Below, piece by piece: positions 48,809-56,437 of a stretch of DNA of 59,655 nucleotides; the first letter of the stretch is position 1, and the number at the start of each line of letters is the position of its first letter. The stretch is from a virus. The position numbers were made by a program, and so were the translations under genes. Under the pieces are notes generated by a model. The model was not told the DNA's origin and did not search any database. It saw only the letters and a list, made by a program, of their open reading frames with translations. The stretch covers positions 1 through 59,655 of IMG/VR virus record IMGVR_UViG_3300024348_000038; one strand, 5' to 3'.

Positions 48809-49091
48809 GCTTCCAACTTCTTTCTTTCATTCTCCGCCAAACGGATACTATTATGAGTGCGAAGAGTTCAAGCGAAATGTGGTCAGTATTTGGTTATGCA
48901 ACACTCGCAAGTTTGTCTATAATGGCGGTGCTCCGACCAGAACTATACACTCCTTCTACAATACCAAAACCCGAGAGTATTTCTCCCCCATCAATAGCAA
49001 AACCATTGGTGCTTGTGTAAATATCAAGGAAACGCGAAATTACACTACAATGCCCATCAAACAATCTCCACTAGATGCGTTCTTTGTATGA
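48798..49091 (+). CDS. Conserved cyanophage protein
   Basis: 97 residues from ATG 48798. MTVELPTSFFHSPPNGYYYE, VSIWLCNTRKFVYNGGAPTR, INSKTIGACVNIKETRNYT. I recall this family in marine T4-like phages. Function unknown. Confidence 0.75.
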   Translation: MTVELPTSFFHSPPNGYYYECEEFKRNVVSIWLCNTRKFVYNGGAPTRTIHSFYNTKTREYFSPINSKTIGACVNIKETRNYTTMPIKQSPLDAFFV

Positions 49092-49351
49092 CCTACAAAC
49101 CACAAGTCAATGATTATGTTGAATGGACAAAAGGTATTGAAGGTTGGGTTTATTTTAGGGATGACGAATATGTAACGATTGAGTACGTTGTACGTCCCAA
49201 AAATGAAGAAAACTATGAATGTTGTCCTATTCATAAGAATGAAAGATTGCTTGTAGTTTGTTACAAGGAGGATTGGAAAGAGTTAAATTATGTCAAATCA
49301 AGAGAATCAGTTTATGAAGAAGAACAAAACTGTTTGGCGACTGCTTGCTAA
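49088..49351 (+). CDS. Small phage protein, SH3-like
   Basis: 87 residues from ATG 49088. Strands VNDYVEWTKGIEGWVYFRDD, VTIEYVVRPK, LLVVCYKEDWKELNYVK look like a small SH3-type barrel. Overlaps the next gene by 62 nt or 38 nt, depending on the start. Confidence 0.65.
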   Translation: MTYKPQVNDYVEWTKGIEGWVYFRDDEYVTIEYVVRPKNEENYECCPIHKNERLLVVCYKEDWKELNYVKSRESVYEEEQNCLATAC

Positions 49352-49583
49352 GGCATTGGGTGAAAAAGCAAGTAAATGTGATAAAGAAGCGGATAAGGTA
49401 GCACTTATCCGCCTTTTGATGTTTCTATCCATTCTTATTACTAACTGTTTTATCGTGGCAAATGCAATTCGCCATTGGAATGATGAAACTAAGATAGAAG
49501 TATTTGTGCAAACTTCCGAGACTCCCGAATATCAAACTCCACCACCATTTCAGAAGGCAAATAGAAACTTTGAGTTTGAATAA
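49290..49583 (+). CDS. Small single-TM protein
   Basis: 97 residues from ATG 49290; ATG 49314 is an alternative (89 residues). Basic helix (NKTVWRLLAKALGEKASKC), TM around residues 42-62 (LIRLLMFLSILITNCFIVAN), acidic/proline end. Terminator follows. Confidence 0.6.
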   Translation: MSNQENQFMKKNKTVWRLLAKALGEKASKCDKEADKVALIRLLMFLSILITNCFIVANAIRHWNDETKIEVFVQTSETPEYQTPPPFQKANRNFEFE

Positions 49584-49591
49584 CTAATAAA

Positions 49592-49614
49592 AAAGGAGGG
49601 ATAAACCCTCCTTT
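49592..49614. terminator. Bidirectional terminator between convergent genes
   Basis: AAAGGAGGG (49592-49600), loop ATAAA, CCCTCCTTT (49606-49614), with T-rich flanks on both strands. It ends the plus-strand small-gene unit and the minus-strand gene 49619-49816. Confidence 0.8.
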
Positions 49615-49618
49615 AATA

Positions 49619-49816
49619 TTATTTGGAACTTACAAATGAATTGATTTTATCTGCAAGTTTTTCGATTTCATCATAGGTTGGAAACTCTGGGTAATCCATT
49701 TTAACCGAATTATCTTTATTCCATTGTTCTACCACTGCAAATTTACAATGATATTCATCTTGCGCTAATCCATTCGCCTGTTTAAATATTTCAAACCGAA
49801 GTTCATAAGGTGTCAT
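49619..49816 (-). CDS. Conserved T4-like phage protein
   Basis: 65 residues. MTPYELRFEIFKQANGLAQDE, later YPEFPTYDEIEKLADKINSF. I recall it as a widespread small protein of T4-like phages, without a firm function. AGGAG lies 8 nt upstream of the ATG on the minus strand. Ends in the shared terminator at 49592. One of only two minus-strand genes in the window. Confidence 0.8.
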   Translation of the reverse strand: MTPYELRFEIFKQANGLAQDEYHCKFAVVEQWNKDNSVKMDYPEFPTYDEIEKLADKINSFVSSK

Positions 49817-49871
49817 AGATATTCTCCTAATGTGTGTGATGTGTGAGTGTAATGCTCAATTGCAAGTATAC

Positions 49872-49879
49872 AATAAATA
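49872..49879 (+). promoter_or_regulatory. T4-type late promoter AATAAATA
   Basis: 21 nt upstream of ATG 49901. Confidence 0.65.
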
Positions 49880-49900
49880 ATCAAAAAAGACAATACTAAA

Positions 49901-50314
49901 ATGCTGACATTTAGAGAGTTCTATCAAATCTGTGAAGGGAAGAAACCTGATACTCCTCCGCACGCAGTTCCTGGAACTTACAAGAGAGATGATGAAGGGA
50001 CAATTTCTTATACTCTTCAGAGTTATGATGGTCCATTAGGTAAACCAAAAAAGAAAGAAATTGATAAGTTAGTTGTAAAGCGTAGTGGTGGCAAAGAAGT
50101 CACAAAGAGATTGAAGAAGTTAGCAAAATCCGTTAGAAAGATTGAAGAACAAACGCCTACGATGGAACCCAATCTTTATAGTAAGCAAGTTGCAATGCGT
50201 CAGGCAGCACAAAAGACTGCACAAATCAAACATGTTCATCAAGAATTGGGTGCAGAAGCAAGAACACAACAAGCAGCAAAACAATCTAGACTAAAATCTA
50301 TCATGAGTCGTTAA
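49901..50314 (+). CDS. Putative capsid-targeted internal protein
   Basis: 137 residues. N-terminus MLTFREFYQICEG matches the T4 internal-protein capsid-targeting layout (x-T-F/Y-x-x-F ... E) and ends I-C-E|G, a prohead-protease (L/I)xE site at residue 12. The remainder is basic and helical (KKKEIDKLVVKRSGGKEVTK), as expected for DNA-packaged proteins. Late promoter 22 nt upstream. Function after injection unknown. Confidence 0.7.
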   Translation: MLTFREFYQICEGKKPDTPPHAVPGTYKRDDEGTISYTLQSYDGPLGKPKKKEIDKLVVKRSGGKEVTKRLKKLAKSVRKIEEQTPTMEPNLYSKQVAMRQAAQKTAQIKHVHQELGAEARTQQAAKQSRLKSIMSR

Positions 50315-50316
50315 TT

Positions 50317-50324
50317 TATAAATA
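50317..50324 (+). promoter_or_regulatory. T4-type late promoter TATAAATA
   Basis: Perfect octamer, 20 nt upstream of ATG 50345. Confidence 0.7.
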
Positions 50325-50344
50325 ACTAAAAAGCGTTTGTAAAA

Positions 50345-52432
50345 ATGAATTCTAAGGAATATAGAGAACTAATCGAGGCATATCAAAATGTCTATGAACA
50401 GCAAATTGGTGTTCCTCTAGATAAACCAACTGATGGTGCTGCAGCAAGAAAACTGCAGCAAATGATTCCCAAAGGTGAAAAAGTTTATATTCCTAAGAGT
50501 GGATTGCAAAAGGCACACTATGAACCAGAGGGTGAACAAATAGATGAAATGGGTCCATTGGCAGGATTAGCAGTTAGAGGAGCTCTTGCTGCTGGAACTG
50601 CTCTTGCGGGCAAAGCAGTTTATGATAAAGCAAAGGGAGTTGCTGGTAAATTAAAACAGAGAAATATACAGACACAAAAATCTATTGATAGTCTTCAAAA
50701 TTCATATGAACCAGAAGGCGAAGAATTGAGTGAAAATCCTCTTGCTTCACTTGATAAATTGGCAAGAGGTACTGCACAAACTGTTGGTGGTGTGATTGGT
50801 AGAAACCAAGGACAAAAAACGGGTATTCCCGGTGGAGGAACTGTTGGAGGACTTCTTGGTAGACAAAAAGGTGGAGAAATATATGGTAGAGTGAAGCAAA
50901 CTGTCGGTGGACTCCTCAAACAGTCTTATGAAACAGAGGGTAATTTAGTTGATGAGCAACAAGACCTTTTTGACATTGTAAAAGGTTATCTTATTGACGA
51001 AGGTTATGTATCAACTGAAGAAGAAGCACTCTATATGATGTCAAATATCAGTGAAGAAGCACTGCAAGATATTATTGAAGCAGCAGTGCAACCCAGTTTA
51101 ATTACTTCAAAAGGAAAGGCGCAAAATTTTACTAAACCAAAAAAAATTCCTTTTACTTCTAGCACCCCAGTTCCAACACGTTCAAGAACACAAGCAACAC
51201 CACCAAAGAAACCACCTGGAGGATTTGGTAACAAACCTGCTGGACAATTAAAACTAGATCTCAATAAACCAGCAGCAAAACCTGTTGCAAAACCAGCAGC
51301 AAAACCTGCTGCAACACCTGTTTCAACACGACAAAGATCTCAACAGTTTAGAGATGTTCAAAGATTGAATAGGGCAACTGGTGGTGGTGTGATGGGGACA
51401 ACTAAACCAACAAATCTTGAACCAAGAGCACCAAAACCTGCTTGGAAATCATCAGCAACTGCAGCAAAACCAACAGCAACTGCAGCAAAACCAGTAGCAA
51501 AACCAACAGCAACTGCAGCAAAACCAGTAGCAAAACCAACTAGTACATCAAAACCAACTAGTACATCAAAACCAAATCCATATAGACCTGGTGCTACTGT
51601 TCGTGCAACTGGTCCTAATATGGATAAGTTCCCACAACTTCAGAGATTTGCTAATACGGCAAGAAAATATGCTGAACCAGTGTCTAAAGTTGCTGGAGCA
51701 GTTGCGGCATTGAGAAATATTACTCCTGCTGGCGTTGCTGCTTCAGTTATGGCACCAAAACCTGCTGCAGATGCCACACTTAAGGGTGCATTGAAGAGTG
51801 GTACCTATAAACCAAAACAGGGTCCAGCAAATCCAGACCAAGGATTGTCAAAAACACAATCATTTGATAAAGCATTTGCTGCTGCTCGTAAATCAGGTAA
51901 GTCTGGATTTACTTGGAATAATAAAACATACACTACAAAAGTAAAAGAATCGGTCGATGATTTTGAACTGATTCAGGATTATTTGATTTCTGAAGGTTAT
52001 GCTGATAATGAAAAAGAAGCACTGATGATTATGGCAAATATCAGTGCAGAGCAAATACAAGAAATCAAGGAAGATTTAGAAGAAAGAAGAAAGCAACTTG
52101 CACAAAGACAAAAACATCAAGTGACCGCATCACAAGAGCGTGTTGTATCTCATCAACAAGCAAGAAAAAATAAGCGTCAAAAAGCAAAAGAGAGAGAACA
52201 AATTAAAGATGAATTGAGAAAAGAGATGCGTCGTGAAGCAGTTGGAGACCCAATCAATCCAAACAGTGTATTTAAGTTGAGCGACCCAGTTCATCAAAAG
52301 AACATTAAATCTGCTGCTACACCTGCTGGACCTCCTCCCATGAAACCAGCAGCACCAAAACCAAAACAACAATCATCTTCGGATAGATTTGTGAAAAGAA
52401 TGGTAGGAAGCACTATGCTTTCCCCACTCTGA
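50345..52432 (+). CDS. Large putative internal (injected) virion protein
   Basis: 695 residues. N-terminus MNSKEYRELIEAYQ has a cleavage-like LIE|A at residue 11. Three short repeats H/SYEPEGEQI, SYEPEGEEL, SYETEGNLV occur at residues ~59, ~119, ~196. Two copies of a ~35-residue helical module (IVKGYLIDEGYVSTEEEALY and LIQDYLISEGYADNEKEALM) lie at ~210 and ~540. The middle is Ala/Lys/Pro-rich low complexity (residues ~310-420). The C-terminus is basic. Virion cores of marine T4-like phages have such proteins. Enzymatic domain not seen. Late promoter upstream. Confidence 0.7.
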   Translation: MNSKEYRELIEAYQNVYEQQIGVPLDKPTDGAAARKLQQMIPKGEKVYIPKSGLQKAHYEPEGEQIDEMGPLAGLAVRGALAAGTALAGKAVYDKAKGVAGKLKQRNIQTQKSIDSLQNSYEPEGEELSENPLASLDKLARGTAQTVGGVIGRNQGQKTGIPGGGTVGGLLGRQKGGEIYGRVKQTVGGLLKQSYETEGNLVDEQQDLFDIVKGYLIDEGYVSTEEEALYMMSNISEEALQDIIEAAVQPSLITSKGKAQNFTKPKKIPFTSSTPVPTRSRTQATPPKKPPGGFGNKPAGQLKLDLNKPAAKPVAKPAAKPAATPVSTRQRSQQFRDVQRLNRATGGGVMGTTKPTNLEPRAPKPAWKSSATAAKPTATAAKPVAKPTATAAKPVAKPTSTSKPTSTSKPNPYRPGATVRATGPNMDKFPQLQRFANTARKYAEPVSKVAGAVAALRNITPAGVAASVMAPKPAADATLKGALKSGTYKPKQGPANPDQGLSKTQSFDKAFAAARKSGKSGFTWNNKTYTTKVKESVDDFELIQDYLISEGYADNEKEALMIMANISAEQIQEIKEDLEERRKQLAQRQKHQVTASQERVVSHQQARKNKRQKAKEREQIKDELRKEMRREAVGDPINPNSVFKLSDPVHQKNIKSAATPAGPPPMKPAAPKPKQQSSSDRFVKRMVGSTMLSPL
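51461..51575 (+). repeat. Tandem (ATAAKPVAKPT)-type coding repeats
   Basis: Repeats of 'GCAACTGCAGCAAAACCA' and 'ACTAGTACATCAAAACCA' encode a disordered Ala/Lys/Pro linker of the 695-residue protein. Confidence 0.8.
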
Positions 52433-52469
52433 ATTAAAGTTACTCACCTCTAAAGTGTTCTAGTAATGT
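52433..52469 (+). repeat. 37-nt repeat, copy 2 of 7
   Basis: ATTAAAGTTACTCACCT then CTAAAGTGTTCTAGTAATGT. Begins right at the stop of the 695-residue gene. Confidence 0.9.
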
Positions 52470-52487
52470 AGGCAACTGATTCTAACA

Positions 52488-52625
52488 ATGGATCATTTTG
52501 ATGACATTCAAGTTGAAGACTTCTCTTCTTTTGATTTTGTTGAAGAGATGAATGAAGGTCTCTTTGAGGAAGAAGAGAATGATAAGTCTTTTGATTCTTT
52601 TCTGAAGTCTAATTGGGACTTCTGA
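52488..52625 (+). CDS. Small acidic protein
   Basis: 45 residues (MDHFDDIQVEDFSSFDFVEE...), strongly acidic. Could be a DNA-mimic or a regulator (inference). 18 nt downstream of repeat copy 2. No SD. Confidence 0.55.
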   Translation: MDHFDDIQVEDFSSFDFVEEMNEGLFEEEENDKSFDSFLKSNWDF

Positions 52626-52685
52626 CAGTTCTCAAACTGTCCACTCAACCCCACACACTGAACACTTTTCCTTTAACATACTCAA

Positions 52686-52886
52686 ATGACTGAACAAATT
52701 CCTAACGTGCTTGTCCACATCAATGAACTTAAAGAGACTTGGAGGCGTCAGGATTTCACCTTTAGTAAGCAACAGCAAGAAGAGTATGATTTGCTTCTTG
52801 CTACTCGTCGTGAGCGTGTGAAGCAATTCTATGCTGAAGGTCGAGTATTCAAGGGTGCATATAAAGCGAAGGAAGAAGACTTCTAA
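52686..52886 (+). CDS. Small helical charged protein
   Basis: 66 residues (MTEQIPNVLVHINELKETWR...). KQQQEEYDLLLATRRERVKQF helix. No SD visible before ATG. Its stop is followed by TCTAAATA (52884-52891). Confidence 0.6.
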   Translation: MTEQIPNVLVHINELKETWRRQDFTFSKQQQEEYDLLLATRRERVKQFYAEGRVFKGAYKAKEEDF

Positions 52887-52891
52887 ATACT
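52884..52891 (+). promoter_or_regulatory. Late-promoter-like octamer TCTAAATA
   Basis: 24 nt upstream of ATG 52916, the third capsid-targeted gene. One mismatch from NATAAATA. Confidence 0.4.
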
Positions 52892-52915
52892 AAAAAGTAG
52901 TGTTTAGATAGAACA

Positions 52916-53593
52916 ATGCGCACATTTCAACAGTTTATGTCTCTTTGTGAAGCATCTGATGCCGATGCTGCTAGTCAACTTGGTTGGGGTGGTGGTGCTT
53001 CCATCATCAAAACTGGTGCTGGCGGTAGAATAGGTAAAGAGCGCAAAAAGACTCCTGTTGAAATTCGCAGAGTAAGAGCAGTTGGTGGTGGAAGAACCGA
53101 ACCTGCTGGACCATATAAAACACGCAAAGATGTTGGTCAGCAAAGAGGTTCTTCAGCACCTGCGCCTGGAAGAGGTCAAGGTGCAACAGAACTGAAACCA
53201 GGAACTGCAGGAACTCAAGGAAGTGCTGCAATGTCTGCTAAAGAAAGGCAGCGTAAAGCATATCTTGAGCGTAAAGCAAAAGAAGGTGGTAAAGAGCAAC
53301 CAAAGACTGCATCACAAGCAATCTCTCAAGCAAAACCACAACAAGAGAAGAAACCTGAAGCAGCAGCACCACGCAGACAGTGGAAAACTGAAACTGGTGC
53401 TCCTATGACAAGAGCAGAAAGAGATGCTGCAAGAAATAAAGAGAAAACTACAAAGGCGCAAGAAACTAAGAAATCTGCTACAGAGATTCTTGCACAAATG
53501 CGCAGAGAATACGAAGAGAAAGGTGGAAAGTGGAATAGTAAAGTTGCTGTTCAAATGAGAGCAAAAGCAAAAGCAGCAGCACAAGCATCTTGA
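52916..53593 (+). CDS. Putative capsid-targeted internal protein
   Basis: 225 residues. N-terminus MRTFQQFMSLCEASD closely resembles the T4 internal-protein leader MKTYQEFIAE|A; cleavage would be after L-C-E at residue 12. The rest is low-complexity Ala/Lys/Gly/Pro (QRGSSAPAPGRGQGATELK), highly basic and helical at the end, typical of disordered DNA-binding packaged proteins. Confidence 0.75.
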   Translation: MRTFQQFMSLCEASDADAASQLGWGGGASIIKTGAGGRIGKERKKTPVEIRRVRAVGGGRTEPAGPYKTRKDVGQQRGSSAPAPGRGQGATELKPGTAGTQGSAAMSAKERQRKAYLERKAKEGGKEQPKTASQAISQAKPQQEKKPEAAAPRRQWKTETGAPMTRAERDAARNKEKTTKAQETKKSATEILAQMRREYEEKGGKWNSKVAVQMRAKAKAAAQAS

Positions 53594-53604
53594 AGTTGAG
53601 TCGA

Positions 53605-53641
53605 ATTAAAGTTACTCACCTTCAAAGTGTTGTAGTAGTAT
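53605..53641 (+). repeat. 37-nt repeat, copy 3 of 7
   Basis: ATTAAAGTTACTCACCT then TCAAAGTGTTGTAGTAGTAT. Upstream of the hairpin promoter at 53664. Confidence 0.9.
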
Positions 53642-53654
53642 AAGCAGGACACTC

Positions 53655-53689
53655 ATAGCACGCTTCACAATCGCCTGTAAGCGTGCTAT
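53655..53689 (+). other. 11-bp perfect stem hairpin overlapping promoter
   Basis: ATAGCACGCTT (53655-53665) pairs with AAGCGTGCTAT (53679-53689), loop 13 nt. -35 TTCACA lies at 53664-53669 and -10 TATAAT starts in the 3' arm (53687). Confidence 0.8.
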
Positions 53690-53692
53690 AAT
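53664..53692 (+). promoter_or_regulatory. Sigma70-like promoter of the helicase, embedded in hairpin
   Basis: TTCACA, 17-nt spacer, TATAAT at 53687-53692. Gene starts at 53734. Confidence 0.75.
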
Positions 53693-53733
53693 GCTTTTTA
53701 GATACCAAACCACCTGAAACTCTGCAATTCGTA

Positions 53734-54975
53734 ATGATTCCTTATTTGCCCGACCTTCGCCCTCACCAAAAGCGTGGGACTGCTGCTATGCAACAGCACA
53801 ACAAGGGTCAAATCATTGTTCCTACTGGTGGCGGTAAGACTCTGAAGATGATCTATGATTGTCTGCGCGAGTTGCAGTCTGAAACTCCCCAGACCATTGT
53901 TGTTGTTGCTCCTCGCATCTTGCTTGCTGAGCAACTCTCTAGCGAGTTCCTGGAGTTTATCACCAACGCTGAAGTTCTTCACGTTCACAGTGGCGAAACG
54001 CACCACGAATCTTCTACTCGTCCCCGTGAGATTCGTAACTGGGTTGATGCCAACGCTGACAATCATCGCCTGATTGTAACCACCTACAACTCTCTGTCGC
54101 GTCTGCAAGTGGCAGAAGTTGATGTGGATACTATCTACTTTGATGAGGCACATAACAGCGTTCAGCGTCACTTTTTCCCCGCAACTGAGCACTTTGCTGC
54201 TAATGCGCGTCGGGCGTACTTTTTCACTGCAACTCCTAAACATTCTGTGGCAGTTGGTAAACCTGGGATGAATGATGCTGCAGTTTATGGTCAGGTAATC
54301 TGTAAAGTTCCTGCTCCTGAGTTGGTTGAGGGTGGTTACATTGTGCCTCCTAAAGTTATCGTCAAGCAACTTGCTATGGTGACTGGCAAGCAGACCAACT
54401 TCGACCGCGATGCTGAGAATCTGCTGGAAACGATTGACGAGAATCAAGTCGGCAAGATTCTGATTTGTGCTAAGGCAACCAAGCAAATCGTGTCCCTGGT
54501 GTCAGAAACTGATTTCTGCTTTGAACTAGAGCAACGCGGTTTCTCTTGGATGTATATCACTGCCAAGACTGGTGCTGTTATCGACGGCAAGAAAGTGAAC
54601 CGCGAAGTATTCTTCGACACGCTATCTGCCTGGGGTAAGGATAACGACAAGAAGTTCGTTGTTCTGCACCACAGTATCCTCGCTGAGGGTATCAATGTGA
54701 GCGGTCTTGAAGCGGTGCTGTTCCTGCGTAATATGGACTTCATTGGTATCAGTCAGACCATCGGACGTTGCATTCGTCTGCATCACGATGACGCTAAAGG
54801 TTTGTGCGATGGACGTATCCAACCTGGCAACCTGAGTCAGTATAGCAAATCGTTCGGTCTTGTGTGCATCCCAGTCTACAGTAAGGTTGGCATTGCTACC
54901 GCTCGCGCTGTGCAGTCTGTGGTTGACACTATCTTTGAGAAGGGCGAACCCGCTATCAGTGTGGTGCGGCGGTAA
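53734..54975 (+). CDS. SF2 DNA/RNA helicase (UvsW-like / DEAH)
   Basis: 413 residues. PTGGGKT at 30-36 (Walker A), IYFDEAHN with DEAH at 137-140, FFTATPK at ~165, and QTIGRCIRL at ~341-349 (motif VI region) define an SF2 helicase. Size is near T4 UvsW-type enzymes, but lacks obvious accessory domains, so naming is not safe. Sequence is visibly richer in G/C than neighbours (28 of 60 in 54421-54480), suggesting acquisition or stronger codon selection. Probable role: recombination or fork remodelling. Confidence 0.85.
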   Translation: MIPYLPDLRPHQKRGTAAMQQHNKGQIIVPTGGGKTLKMIYDCLRELQSETPQTIVVVAPRILLAEQLSSEFLEFITNAEVLHVHSGETHHESSTRPREIRNWVDANADNHRLIVTTYNSLSRLQVAEVDVDTIYFDEAHNSVQRHFFPATEHFAANARRAYFFTATPKHSVAVGKPGMNDAAVYGQVICKVPAPELVEGGYIVPPKVIVKQLAMVTGKQTNFDRDAENLLETIDENQVGKILICAKATKQIVSLVSETDFCFELEQRGFSWMYITAKTGAVIDGKKVNREVFFDTLSAWGKDNDKKFVVLHHSILAEGINVSGLEAVLFLRNMDFIGISQTIGRCIRLHHDDAKGLCDGRIQPGNLSQYSKSFGLVCIPVYSKVGIATARAVQSVVDTIFEKGEPAISVVRR

Positions 54976-54992
54976 CGCCCACACCAGGGGTA

Positions 54993-55013
54993 GGGGCAAA
55001 AACCCCGATTTTT
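54993..55013 (+). terminator. Weak terminator-like hairpin
   Basis: GGGG (54993-54996), loop CAAAAA, CCCC (55003-55006), then GATTTTT. It follows the helicase gene. Short stem. Confidence 0.4.
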
Positions 55014-55078
55014 CTGCAATTTCGCTGCAACCGACCTAGAACCCATTCACCGCATCAAAAACACAGATTTTTTCTAAA

Positions 55079-55609
55079 ATGAACCCCAAGAACTGGAAAT
55101 CTTACTGTCAGGCAACATTCAACTCACTGAATGCTAATGTAGACAACTGGGGCGACCCTGATTTCTTTCGACCCATCACACGCATTTACTATATTTGTGT
55201 CTTTGATTGTGCGCAAGTTAATCACCTTGGATTGATAAGTGAGGAAGCAAAGAATAATCCAAAAGAGCGCACTCACGATCACTGCTTGTCTCCACAATTC
55301 ATCGGTCGAATGATTATGGACAACCCAGACAAATACCTGTCAGATTATGATGTATTTGAGAATCTGTTTTGGTTGTCTTGCTCCACAATTACAGTCACCA
55401 AAGATGAGAATAAGCGGTTGAGTATGTTGACTGAGAATGATGGTATCGACTACAAAGTATATGTTCCAACTAATCTGAAGTACCAACATCTTGGCATCAA
55501 ACTGTATCAAAGGAATGGTGCATTTTGGAAGAATGCTGTAGAATATGATGACAATATCATTCCTGCACCTTCTGATTTGCTGGAGTATGAAAAGAGGTTT
55601 CTGGTATGA
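55079..55609 (+). CDS. Unknown protein (176 aa)
   Basis: 176 residues. RIYYICVFDCAQVNHLGLISE, RTHDHCLSPQFIGRMIMDNPD, KYQHLGIKLYQRNGAFWKN. Looks like a compact alpha/beta enzyme-like domain with H/D clusters (HDHCLS), but no known family. No SD near ATG 55079. Overlaps the next gene by 4 nt. Confidence 0.55.
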   Translation: MNPKNWKSYCQATFNSLNANVDNWGDPDFFRPITRIYYICVFDCAQVNHLGLISEEAKNNPKERTHDHCLSPQFIGRMIMDNPDKYLSDYDVFENLFWLSCSTITVTKDENKRLSMLTENDGIDYKVYVPTNLKYQHLGIKLYQRNGAFWKNAVEYDDNIIPAPSDLLEYEKRFLV

Positions 55610-55785
55610 AAGAAGGATTTACAATGTTTCGTGATGAATATGCTGCAATTCCTTATGGAAAGCAGTATCTCATCATCCACAATGGACAGCAACTTGATAA
55701 AGTCTGCAGGACTGAATCTTCAGCGCGAAAGTTCATCACAGACCACAAGAAAGGTAAGAGTGTAGCAAAACTTCCTATCAATTAA
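55606..55785 (+). CDS. Small protein, unknown
   Basis: 59 residues (MKEGFTMFRDEYAAIPYGKQ...), basic C-terminus. Its stop is inside repeat copy 4. Confidence 0.6.
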   Translation: MKEGFTMFRDEYAAIPYGKQYLIIHNGQQLDKVCRTESSARKFITDHKKGKSVAKLPIN

Positions 55786-55817
55786 AGTTACTCACCTCCA
55801 AAGTGTCCTAGTAGTAT
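55781..55817 (+). repeat. 37-nt repeat, copy 4 of 7
   Basis: ATTAAAGTTACTCACCT then CCAAAGTGTCCTAGTAGTAT. Identical to copy 5. Confidence 0.9.
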
Positions 55818-55854
55818 GGGGAGTCGCTCCTCACAAAATTTTCTAACACAAACC

Positions 55855-56124
55855 ATGACTTTTTACTGGACATTCGTTGATACTCTCGTCAAGAACATTG
55901 CTACCATCAGTGCAATTTTTGTTGGTGTGACTCAATTCCTCATTCGTTCTTTCAATGAGAATAATGGACGTGAGAAAGTTCGTGTTGCAACTCTTCAGTT
56001 TCTGAAGTTTGTTGATACACTGATTGAGTTTGGCAAAGCACAACTTTCTCCTGCTGATGTAGTGGAGCAACCTCAAGTTGTATCTGCTATTGTTACCAAA
56101 ACCAAAAAGCGCATCGCTGCCTGA
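55855..56124 (+). CDS. Small membrane-associated protein
   Basis: 89 residues from ATG 55855; the in-frame ATG 55816 lies inside the repeat. TM or amphipathic N-terminus (TLVKNIATISAIFVGVTQFL), then helices and a basic end (TKTKKRIAA). Confidence 0.6.
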   Translation: MTFYWTFVDTLVKNIATISAIFVGVTQFLIRSFNENNGREKVRVATLQFLKFVDTLIEFGKAQLSPADVVEQPQVVSAIVTKTKKRIAA

Positions 56125-56135
56125 TAAACTGTCAC

Positions 56136-56168
56136 AGGAGCACTTGTCTTTATGCTTGTGCTCCTTTA
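56136..56168 (+). terminator. Terminator-like hairpin
   Basis: AGGAGCAC (56136-56143) pairs with GTGCTCCT (56158-56165), then TTTATT. Preceded by AAACTGTCACAG, also seen before the 36635 hairpin. TTGTCT and TATTGT (below) lie in loop and tail. Confidence 0.7.
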
Positions 56169-56172
56169 TTGT
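56144..56172 (+). promoter_or_regulatory. Weak sigma70-like promoter in hairpin loop
   Basis: TTGTCT at 56144-56149, 17-nt spacer, TATTGT at 56167-56172. Upstream of the gene at 56194. Both boxes are imperfect. Confidence 0.45.
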
Positions 56173-56193
56173 ACTCTTGTTCTTGAAACTCCA

Positions 56194-56397
56194 ATGATTT
56201 TTCTCACTGTTCCTGGTCACGGTTGCGTCTACACTCTCTCGCAAGAAGACGGAGATGAGTTGTATTATGCTCCCATTATGCATGATGGTAGTGTAAATCT
56301 AGAGGAGTTTGCTCCTGTTGGTCTTGATGACGTAGATATGGACGAGATGGAACTTTTTGATATTCGCAATCGTCTTGCTAAACTGGTGCAAGTTTGA
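56194..56397 (+). CDS. Small phage protein
   Basis: 67 residues from ATG 56194 (MIFLTVPGHGCVYTLSQEDG...), acidic C-half (DDVDMDEMELFDIRNRLAKL). Upstream ATG 56152 would start in the hairpin. Confidence 0.6.
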   Translation: MIFLTVPGHGCVYTLSQEDGDELYYAPIMHDGSVNLEEFAPVGLDDVDMDEMELFDIRNRLAKLVQV

Positions 56398-56400
56398 CGA

Positions 56401-56437
56401 ATTAAAGTTACTCACCTCCAAAGTGTCCTAGTAGTAT
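56401..56437 (+). repeat. 37-nt repeat, copy 5 of 7
   Basis: Identical in sequence to copy 4. The final ATG overlaps the start of the gene at 56436. Confidence 0.9.

Noticed and set aside
53698-54999. Minus-strand ORFs of up to 262 residues opposite the helicase
   Set aside because: The plus strand carries intact Walker A, DEAH and motif VI in order; the minus frames show no domain.
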